From NCBI GenBank assembly GCA_016710935.1, contig JADJTY010000002.1:1-25458 (forward strand): a DNA stretch of 25,458 nucleotides, written 5' to 3'. Shown in pieces: positions 18,898 through 25,458 of the stretch. Made by a program: the position numbers and the translations under genes. The notes beneath the pieces are model-generated. The model was not told the DNA's origin. It was given only the letters and a program-made list of their open reading frames with translations, and made no database searches. Numbering within the stretch: position 1 is the first letter of the stretch; each line of letters starts with the position of its first letter. Source of the DNA: Chitinophagaceae bacterium. GTDB taxonomy: Bacteria > Bacteroidota > Bacteroidia > Chitinophagales > Chitinophagaceae.

Positions 18898-19550
18898 TAC
18901 TTGCGGGTTACTTTATGATCATAAAGCTGGTAAGCGGCTCCACTTTCGCTGCAGGTGGCATTTCCATCCTTATCAAACTGTAGTTTGGCTATTTTCACTC
19001 ATCCAGCCCGTTTGGCGGCCAGGATTTCCAACAATTAAGGCATAAGCAGGCACATCTTTGGTTACTACTGCACCTGCGCCAATAAATGCATACTCACCTA
19101 TAGTGTGGCCACAAACGATGGTTGCATTGGCACCTATACTGGCACCCTTTTTATCAGGGTGGTTTTGTACTCATTTTTACGGCTTACCGCACTGCGGGGA
19201 TTTATTACATTCGTTAGCACGGCACTCGGCCCCAGGAAAACATCATCCTCGCAAATGACCCCTTCGTAAATACTTACGTTGTTTTGCACCCGCACATTAT
19301 TGCCTAATGTTACTTTAGGAGATACCACAACATTTTGTCCCAGGTTGCAATTGTTACCAATAACAGCACCCGACATCACATGAGAGAAATGCCAGATCTT
19401 GGTTCCTTCGCCTATCTGGCAACCATCATCAATTATTGAACTTGGATGTACATAGAAGCCTCCCCCCCGAACTTCGTTCCTTCCCGGCTGGGAACCTCCA
19501 AGGGAGGGGTTTTCAGACTCTGATGATTTTAAAATAATTTTATTATTCAT
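18898..19550 (-). CDS. wlbB: Left-handed beta-helix N-acetyltransferase (WlbB/WbpD type), frame broken, repeat in N-terminus
   Basis: Acetyl-CoA dependent enzyme expected to acetylate the 3-amino group of UDP-GlcNAc3NA. The hexapeptide repeats are clear: VHPSSIIDDGCQIGEGTKIW, HFSHVMSGAVIGNNCNLGQN, VSIYEGVICEDDVFLGPSAV, NVINPRSAVSRKNEYK, then after a break near 19145 SIGANATIVCGHTIGEYAF and VPAYALIVGNPGRQTGWMSE. A further indel near 18990 hides the end, which should reach a TAG at 18898 after LYDHKVTRK. Total about 217 residues against roughly 190-200 in relatives. The excess is a segment NPSLGGSQPGRNEVRGGG near residues 14-31, encoded by a G/C-rich palindromic repeat. In context the substrate is probably the WlbA/WlbC product; an FdtC/QdtC-type dTDP-sugar acetyltransferase is the alternative. 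Confidence 0.82.
19457..19513. repeat. G/C-rich palindromic repeat element inside the wlbB coding region
   Basis: About 57 bases far richer in G and C than the surroundings. Outer arms (a C-rich run at 19459-19468 and GGGAGGGG at 19502-19509) can pair, and two inner hairpins are visible: GAAC/GTTC around 3 bases (19469-19479) and TTCCC/GGGAA around GGCT (19481-19494). On the minus strand it is read in frame as NPSLGGSQPGRNEVRGGG. Small repeats of this look are known to be dispersed in some Bacteroidota genomes; copy number here cannot be judged. The seven-C run makes the reading frame across the element uncertain. Confidence 0.6.
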
Positions 19551-19569
19551 ACAAGATCTTCTTTTAAAA

Positions 19570-20431
19570 TTATTGGCTTATCTTTTTTAAATATTCACCA
19601 TAGCCACTTTTTTTCAAGCTCTTTGGCCTGTTTCAACAGATCTTCTTTACTGATAAAGCCCATGCGCCAGGCAATTTCTTCAGGACAGCCAATTTTTTAA
19701 GCCCTGTCTTTTTCTATTACCCGTACATATTCTGCAGCATCACCCAGGCTTTCCAATGTTCCTGTATCCAACCATGCAAAGCCACGATCAAGCACAGCCA
19801 CTTTTAATTTTTTTTGTTGCAGGTAGTGGTCATTCACTGTTGTGATTTCATATTCGCCCCTTGCGCTGGGAGCAATGTTTTTTGCAATTTCCACAACAGC
19901 GTTATCATAAAAATATAAACCTGGTACTGCATAATTACTTTTAGGAACAACAGGTTTCTCTTCTATACTTATCGCATTTTTCTGATCATCAAATTCAACC
20001 ACGCCATATCTTTCGGGATCGCTTACGGGGTAGGCAAAGATCACTGCTCCATCGGGATCAATGCTTTGCTGCAATAACTTACTGAAGCCGCTGCCGTAAA
20101 AAATATTATCGCCCAAAACCAGGGGCTACACTGTCTTTGCCAATGAATTTTTCGCCGATCACAAAAGCCTGTGCAAGACCGTTAGGTACTTCCTGTTTGG
20201 CATATTCAATGGTGCACCCCAATGGCTTCCATCGCCCAGTAATCTTTTAAACTGATCCTGGTCTTCGGGTGTGGTAATTACCAAAACCTCTTTTATACCT
20301 GCCAGCATGAGTGTACTCAGCGGATAATAGATCATTGGCTTATCATATACCGGCATCAGTTGCTTGCTTATGCCTTTTGTGATGGGGTAAAGCCTTGTGC
20401 CCGAGCCGCCTGCCAGTATTATTCCTTTCAT
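19570..20431 (-). CDS. rmlA: Glucose-1-phosphate thymidylyltransferase, frame broken
   Basis: Makes dTDP-glucose from glucose 1-phosphate and dTTP. N-terminus MKGIILAGGSGTRLYPITKG carries the nucleotide loop, then ISKQLMPVYDKPMIYYPLST and LVITTPEDQDQFKRLLGDGS. After breaks near 20205 and 20125 come VALVLGDNIFYGSG, FAYPVSDPERYGVVEF, GEYEITTVNDHYL and GFAWLDTGTLESL. An in-frame TAA (19697-19699) interrupts just where relatives have ...LKIGCPEE; the sequence KIGCPEEIAWRMGFISKEDL continues in the same frame, and after one extra A near 19615 ends with SGYGEYLKKISQ at a TAA at 19570. Total about 287 residues, normal for RmlA. Starts 4 bases after the rmlB stop. Confidence 0.92.
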
Positions 20432-20435
20432 ACAG

Positions 20436-21490
20436 TTATTGATTATGATATTGTTTGTTATAATATTTTTGATAATCCCCGCTGGTTACATGATTGAGCC
20501 ACTCGCTGTTTGCAAGATACCAGTCAATTGTTTTACTTATACCTTCTTCAAATTGCAAAGATGGCATCCAGCCAAGCTCTTCTTTTAATTTGGTTGCATC
20601 AATGGCATAGCGCAGATCGTGTCCTGCCCGGTCGGTTACATAAGTGATCAGCTTTTCAGATGTGCCTTTTTCCTTACCCAGTTTATCATCCATCTGCCTG
20701 CACAGTTCTTTTACCAGGTCAATATTTGTCCATTCGTTATGGCCGCCAATATTATAGGTTTCGCCAACTTTTCCATTATGAAAAACAACATCAATTGCCC
20801 TTGCATGATCTTCCACATACAACCAATCCCTTACATTTTCGCCTTTACCATAAATGGGTAGTGGTTTATTGTTGATGATATTGTGAATGCAAAGTGGAAT
20901 TAGTTTTTCGGGAAAATGAAAAGGTCCGTAGTTGTTGCTGCAGTTGCTGATCTTCACCGGTAATTTATAGGTATGGTAAAATGCCCGTACCATATGATCG
21001 GATGAAGCTTTGGAAGCCGAGTAAGGACTGCGGGGATCGTAAGCTGTTTCTTCAGTGAAAAAATCCTTCTGTACCTAATGACCCGTACACTTCATCCGTA
21101 GAAATATGATAGAATATCTTATTCTCCATATTGCCTGCCCATGCTTCTTTGGCAGCCAGCAGCAAGGATCCTGTTCCCCAAAACATTGGTGGTAATAAAT
21201 GCCAGCGGATCGGTGATCGACCTGTCTACATGGCTTTCGGCAGCACAATGCAGTACTGCTGTAAATTTATGCTCAGCAAATAATGTACGCAGTAAATCAA
21301 GGTCGGTAATATCTCCCTTTACAAAATGGTAGTTAGGTTCGTTCTCAATATCCCTTAAATTTTCGAGGTTGCCTGCATAGGTAAGTTTATCCAGGTTTAT
21401 TATTTTATACTGGGGGTATTTTTTAACAAATAACCTGGTTAAATGAGAACCAATAAAACCGGCACCACCGGTAAGTAAAATAGTATGCAT
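20436..21490 (-). CDS. rmlB: dTDP-glucose 4,6-dehydratase, frame broken
   Basis: Converts dTDP-glucose to dTDP-4-keto-6-deoxyglucose. Extended SDR of about 350 residues: LLTGGAGFIGSHLTRLF, LDKLTYAGNLENL, HCAAESHVDRSITDPLAFI, then after a break near 21170 HISTDEVYGSLG, and after another near 21062 YDPRSPYSASKASSDHMVRA with the YxxxK pair, ISNCSNNYGPFHFPEKLIPL, GENVRDWLYVEDHARAID and YNIGGHNEWTNIDLV. All are diagnostic for RmlB. RmlA follows, but RmlC and RmlD are not in the window, so the product may go to a sugar other than rhamnose or be used by genes outside. A plausible promoter precedes the start. Confidence 0.93.
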
Positions 21491-21513
21491 GTAATCGGTT
21501 TTGTTTAACGGGG

Positions 21514-21546
21514 CAAAATTAAGCTTAATTATTTGCTATCAACAAA
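21514..21546 (-). promoter_or_regulatory. Possible promoter for rmlBA
   Basis: TTTG (21543-21546) and TAATTTTG (21514-21521) on the minus strand are 21 bases apart and fit the Bacteroidota -33/-7 pattern. They lie in the 83-base gap before rmlB, with the -7 box 24 bases from the ATG. AT-rich context raises the chance of coincidence. Confidence 0.45.
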
Positions 21547-21575
21547 CCTATGCACAGCATCCTGCGGATAGGTTT
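21544..21575 (-). terminator. Hairpin at the end of the GT4 gene
   Basis: Eight-base arms AAACCTAT and ATAGGTTT around a 16-base loop, overlapping the stop codon of the upstream GT4. The minus-strand side is followed by GTTGATAG rather than a pure U run, so termination would be weak at best. It overlaps the upstream element of the putative rmlBA promoter. Confidence 0.3.
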
Positions 21576-22745
21576 ACAAACCCGTAAATGCCACATGAAA
21601 ATACTGTTTGATCTCATTTACATCAAACTGCTCGGCTCTTTTGGCAGCTTTAGCTTCAAACTGGCTGCGGAGTGCTGCATCCTCGTACATTTTTTTCATA
21701 GCAGAGGCTAAAGCAATTACATCATTGATTGGTGTTAATATACCATACTCTCCAATTTCATAATTATTAATAGCCCGGTGATGCAGGTCGGTTGCGGGTG
21801 CCAGCAGCTCTCTTGGGCCCGAGCTGCAATCGGTGGAAATAACCGGTTTGCCACAGGCCAGTGCTTCTATTAATACATTGGGAAAACCTTCAACATCCGA
21901 ACTCAATACAAAACAATCGCTGCGGCTTACATACTTAAACGGATTTTTATCAAAACCGCAAAAGTCAACCTTACCCTGCAGCCCCAGGTTATACACTTTT
22001 GTTTTAACTCCGCTTCCCATTACCCCCTCCAACAATAAGCAGTTTGCAGGGCAGGTTCTTTAAAATAAAAAACGCCTGTATCAGTAACAGATGATTTTTC
22101 TCTTTTCTAAATCCTCCTACATTTATAAAATGAAATACATTTTTATCAAAGATATAATCGGGCACTTCATCAACATGTGTTTTAATAAACTGCAGATCGA
22201 TAGGATTGTAAATAACACGAACCGGCGTTTTTATTCTAAAATTCTCAATAAGGTCTGTTTGCATGGCATAAGAATTTGCCAGCACCAGGTCGGCACGCTT
22301 GTATGAGAACATCACCATAAATTTGGAAAACATCCGGTATATGGCAGAGTGGCTCTGCTGCATCGTTGTCTGATGCGTTCTTTCACACATGATGACATGG
22401 CCCTTGTAACCCCAAAAACTTTTCATTAATGCATTGATATAACAGGGCCGGTATAAAAATGCCACCGAAGTATTGATCCCGTTCTTTTTGCAATAGCGGT
22501 AAACTTTCCAGGAAATATAAGGCAATTTTAAAAATCGAATTGTTTTATCCTGCACCAGCGGCTGCTGCAGGTTCAAAACTTTTATTTCGGGCGGAATTTC
22601 GTATTCGATGATATTGCTGTACAGCGCAAGGTGAATCTCAAAATCATCTTTTAAATGGCCCAGTAAAAGCGAGACTACCCGCTCTGCCCCCACCGGATTG
22701 TAATGTGTTTATAAAGATCAGCAGCTTTGGCTTAATACCATTCAT
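21574..22745 (-). CDS. GT4 family glycosyltransferase, frame broken
   Basis: Retaining GT-B glycosyltransferase of about 390 residues. The ATG at 22745 gives MNGIKPKLLIFINTLQSGG; an extra G in the G run near 22690 hides the following GAERVVSLLLGHL, the typical first loop. Then FLYRPCYINALM, VIMCERTHQT, VIYNPIDLQFI and FINVGGFRKEKNHLLLIQAF, with a second break near 22012 after KLLIVGGG. The donor site reads YVSRSDCFVLSSDVEGFPNV then LIEALACGKPVISTDCSSGP, with both glutamates of the E-x7-E motif (EGFPNVLIE) present. It follows the 33-bp palindrome and precedes rmlB. Related to many capsular N-acetylhexosaminyl or galactosyl transferases; specificity unknown. Confidence 0.87.
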
Positions 22746-22761
22746 TCGTTTTCATTTTACA

Positions 22762-22794
22762 AGGGTTGCCAACCTTTAAAAGGTTGGCAACCCT
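22762..22794. repeat. 33-bp near-perfect palindrome between two glycosyltransferase genes
   Basis: Arms AGGGTTGCCAACCTTT (22762-22777) and AAAGGTTGGCAACCCT (22779-22794) are exact reverse complements with one base between. It fills most of the 72-base gap between two GT4 genes. It may be a mobile or REP-like intergenic palindrome, or form a strong RNA hairpin that limits read-through or protects the upstream message. Only one copy is in the window. Confidence 0.7.
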
Positions 22795-22817
22795 CAATCC
22801 AGCATTGCAAATATCTG

Positions 22818-23915
22818 TTATTTATTTGGGGCAAGCTTTAAAAATGTATTTTCAATGGCTGAGATCATGCGGTTTACAGAAAAACGTTTTTTTGTTGTTT
22901 CTATTATCCTATGACGATCAAAATTACCGGCCAGGGCCTTTTTATGGCGGCAGCAAAAGCAATGATATCATTATCTTCTGCCAGCAGGCCATTTTCATTG
23001 TCTGCAATGATTTCTGCATACCGCCCGGTGCATTAAAAGCAACTACCGGTATGCCATAGGCACCCGCTTCCAGCAACACATTGGAAACCCTTCGTAATAA
23101 GAACCCATTAAGAAAAGGTCAGCATCTCCCATACCGGTGAATGGATCATTTTTTGCCCAACTAAAAAACCTTATCGTTTAAATGTAATTCATTGATCAGG
23201 CTTAGTAAATCATTTCTCTTACGCCTTCGCCAATAATATAATATTTAAAAGGAACCGTAATCAGTCCGACAGCATGTATCAACCGTTCAATCCCCTTTTC
23301 ATCACTCAACCTGGCAATGGTTATAAACTTATAAACACGCTCACTATTTTGATCAGGTTGAAGGGGGGTATGTAAAACTTCTTCCACAGCATTATGGATT
23401 ACCATTGTTTTTTCAGCGAGAATATGAAAATGCGTTACCAGGTCCCGCTGCATATAAACAGACTGGCAAATGATCATATCAAAACGCCTGTAATACTTTT
23501 TATCAGCCCGTTGTACAATACAGCCATCTTTGCCTGCTTGCTGTTGATGCTTACTATACTGGCTTCCCTTGCAATAAATTTTATTTTAGGGCTAAACTGA
23601 TTTTTGAAAATAGCCAGATATAGGTTCAGGTGATTGGCAGTGGAAAAAAATAATATCAGGCTTAAAATTATTAACCACTTTTTTAATTGCAGGTAAAGAA
23701 AATAAAACCCTGTTTTTTTTCAGGTCAATCATTTTAACTGACGGGTTTGTGATCCTGTAAAAAGGATCTGCATTATTAACAACCACCAGGCAAACAGAAA
23801 AAATATGGGTATTGATATGCTCACAAACCATTGAAACAAATTTTTCGGAGCCGCCGCATTCCAGCGTGGGTGTAATGATCAGCAGCTTTATCCCTGTTTT
23901 GTTTTGGGCAATCAT
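22818..23915 (-). CDS. GT4 family glycosyltransferase, frame broken
   Basis: GT-B glycosyltransferase of about 365 residues in at least four frame segments. Start ATG at 23915 with LLIITPTLECGGSEKFVSMV (glycine loop), DIIFFHCQSPEP; after a break near 23600, KFIAREASIVSINS; then IICQSVYMQRDLV, MVIHNAVEEV and KFITIARLSDEKGIERLIHA with YYIIGEG. After breaks near 23210 and 23160, GMGDADLFLMGSYYEGFPNV then LLEAGAYGIPVVAFNAPGG gives the E-x7-E donor site. The C-terminus should read IIETTKKRFSVNRMISAIEN and end at TAA 22818-22820. Starts 4 bases after the methyltransferase stop. Substrate unknown. Confidence 0.82.
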
Positions 23916-23918
23916 ATA

Positions 23919-24437
23919 TCAGGGTTTTATAAAAAGCGCTAACAGATTTGGAATTTTTTTATTTGCGGCATCTTTAAGCCCGGCAGCAGTAGCCAGTTTT
24001 TTAAGCGTTTGCCTGATCGCATATTTTACAGGCCCGATTTTTAATCTTTCGCAAATGCTCAATGGTTTCTATCAACGTGATGCTATCAAATTGTTCATCT
24101 CTAAAATGTGTGGGTAGTTTGTCAACCAACACCAACTCTTTTAAATGGGAACTATTTAATGTTCTTTTTTTTGTTTCATCAATTGAATCTGCAGAAAAAT
24201 CGAGGCCAAAAATTCACACCCGTTTGCTTAACCATCTGTTCCAGCAAATGCCTGGCGCCACAGCCATAATCAAGTACATCTCCTTTTTAATAATCCTTTC
24301 ATTTTTATAAACTGCACAATTGCCGGTGCCATTACAGCTGTAAAATATTGCTGCTGCCTGTTTGCATTTTTACTCTGCCAGTCCCAGAATGCGGCAATAT
24401 CCTGCGCTGTCCAGTCCTGTGCTTTTATGTACTGTTT
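23919..24437 (-). CDS. Class I SAM-dependent methyltransferase, frame broken, apparently short
   Basis: Methyltransferase-like protein assembled from three frames. An N-terminal helix WTAQDIAAFWDWQSKNANRQ and QYFTAVMAPAIVQFIK is followed by motif I, GDVLDYGCGARHLLEQ, then FGLDFSADSIDETKKR and DEQFDSITLIETIEHL. After that only about 45 residues remain, ending KLATAAGLKDAANKKIPNLL then ALFIKP and TGA at 23919. The strand with a PGG turn that normally follows EHL is not visible in any frame, so the gene may have lost about 100 bases or be a naturally short variant. The start near 24437 is a guess because indels blur the 5' end. Lies between a TylF-like methyltransferase and a GT4; substrate unknown. 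Confidence 0.6.
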
Positions 24438-24510
24438 TCAAAATAATTTTTCTATTTATCCTTTACTGCTTAATTATAAAGCCTGTCCGGTTGTTAGCAT
24501 AATTACCGGC

Positions 24511-25221
24511 TCAGCTTTTATTTGTAAAATCATCCCATTGCTTTTTTTGCCCGGGGGCATGTAACAAAACCATAATCATCGCTATCATAACGCCTCCTTG
24601 TTCATGCGCTGATAAAAAATTCAATGGAATCAAGCGTTGGCTGGTATAAATCTACATCAATATGTACGAAAGAAAATGTGAGCGCCTGTACTTCTGAAAA
24701 TTTTCCGGTATCAGCCCTCGGTAATATTTTGAAGTCAAATTGGAAAGGTTCTTCCTGCAGATATCTTCGCTGGTCGCCGGGTTTCCCTCCTTCCGTAATA
24801 GTCGCCATCTTCTTTATTGCGGGTTTGTTCAACGCTGCAAAGGAATAAAAATATGTGCGCTTTGGATGGGGCGTGTTGATGAATAAATGCACAGACGAGG
24901 TAGGGAGGTTGCTCCTTTATAAGCGCCACCTCTACAGTATCACCTGCTACATTTTTATCAGTTGCAAAAACTGGTTAACAGTATATTTTCTGTCTATTGA
25001 ATGATATTCATCTCCCACCAGCTCATCATAATAGTTTTAAAAGCTTTATCATCCACGCCAAACCTGCCCGTGTTCAGTAAATGAAATGTTCCGTTAGACA
25101 TATTTCCGGACCTAGTTATGGCATAATATTTCAGATCCTTCCTACCTGTAACGAGCCATTTAGCTGAAATGCGTACAAAATAATACGCATTCCCTAAAAG
25201 AGAAATCTATACTTTTTTCAT
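24511..25221 (-). CDS. TylF/macrocin O-methyltransferase-like protein, heavily frame broken
   Basis: SAM- and metal-dependent O-methyltransferase of the TylF family, about 237 residues if repaired. Pieces in order: MSNGTFHLLNTGRFGVDDKA, DEYHSIDRKYTVNQFLQ, VAGDTVEV followed by a glycine motif that reads GAYKGATSYLV once one missing G and one extra C near 24900-24935 are corrected, FIHQHAPSKAHIFLF, DGDYY, SFVHIDVDLYQPTLDSIEFF (the diagnostic DVDLYxPT metal-site motif) and, after fixes near 24545-24600, DDYGFVTCPGAKKAMDDFTN. At least six one-base shifts are needed. Start proposed at ATG 25221, overlapping the upstream stop as ATGA. Likely methylates a sugar hydroxyl of the polysaccharide. Confidence 0.75.
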
Positions 25222-25458
25222 TTTTGAGTTTGTTTCCATACATACCCATTCCTTTTATCCACATCATCAAAATAAGCAGTACAAAATATATAATTGGTCG
25301 AATAACAATTTATAGAAGGAACCAAGATCGATGAAAGCATTCTTTGTAATACAATAATACCGCAAAGCGCCAGGGTTGCAATCGCAGTCTTGCACTGAAT
25401 GCTTCAACGCTTTCCATATTCAATTGTTTTGAAATATTTTTACAGATAAAATACATAC
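25218..25458 (-). CDS. 3' end of an unrecognised gene, cut by window
   Basis: A reading frame with a hydrophobic stretch (AIATLALCGIIVLQRMLSSI) and the end CTAYFDDVDKRNGYVWKQTQ runs to a TGA at 25218-25220, which overlaps the proposed TylF-like start. Upstream, the frame switches near 25380 to one that enters from beyond the window edge (ISKQLNMESVEAFSARL). I do not recognise the family, and with this indel density even the frame choice is uncertain. Confidence 0.25.

Noticed and set aside
1..25458. CRISPR array, tRNA, rRNA, insertion sequence or prophage genes
   Set aside because: I saw no regularly spaced direct repeats, no tRNA-like or rRNA-like stretches and no transposase or phage motifs; the only repeats are the two palindromic elements.

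Overview
The window is a dense surface-polysaccharide (O-antigen, capsule or exopolysaccharide) biosynthesis locus from an AT-rich member of the Bacteroidota, plausibly Chitinophagaceae or a relative. The evidence is the protein families, the TAnnTTTG-type promoter boxes with an upstream TTG/TTTG element, and the dispersed palindromes. All recognisable genes (about 27) lie on the minus strand, so transcription runs from high to low coordinates. Most genes touch or overlap their neighbour, often as ATGA. No stretch longer than about 130 bases lacks a gene. The larger gaps are 1858-1986, 4071-4148, 6342-6461, 18784-18897 and 21491-21573.

Layout in transcription order. 25458-21574: a partial unknown gene, a TylF-like methyltransferase, a second methyltransferase and two GT4 glycosyltransferases separated by a 33-bp palindrome. 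21490-19570: rmlB and rmlA, which make dTDP-4-keto-6-deoxyglucose. 19550-16240: a left-handed beta-helix N-acetyltransferase (wlbB/wbpD type), a winged-helix regulator with its own putative promoter and operator, a WlbA/WbpB dehydrogenase and a WlbC/WbpE aminotransferase. 16243-12585: an SDR, a C-methyltransferase-like protein, a second SDR and a metallophosphoesterase. 12588-9018: an ATP-grasp protein, a WbpG-type sugar amidotransferase, HisH and HisF. 9021-1: a glycosyltransferase, a Wzx flippase, a WbpI/WecB-type 2-epimerase, GT4, GT2, GT4, a methyltransferase and a last GT4 cut by the window edge.

Working together: WlbA, WlbC, WlbB and the WbpI-type epimerase are the known steps that turn UDP-GlcNAcA into UDP-2,3-diacetamido-2,3-dideoxy-mannuronic acid. 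WbpG with HisH and HisF is the known set that converts an acetamido group of such a sugar to an acetamidino group. Only the first enzyme (UDP-GlcNAc 6-dehydrogenase, WbpA) is not seen. The ATP-grasp protein, the metallophosphoesterase and the SDR-methyltransferase-SDR cassette embedded in the same operon have no role in the classical pathway and are the best candidates for something new.

Quality warning: many genes are broken by one-base insertions or deletions, mostly in homopolymers, yet the conserved motifs continue perfectly in the neighbouring frame. Damage is heavy at 1-3050 and 21500-25458 and absent from 14158-17330 and 6462-8690. This looks like sequence error rather than gene decay. 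I give whole-gene spans reconstructed across the breaks.
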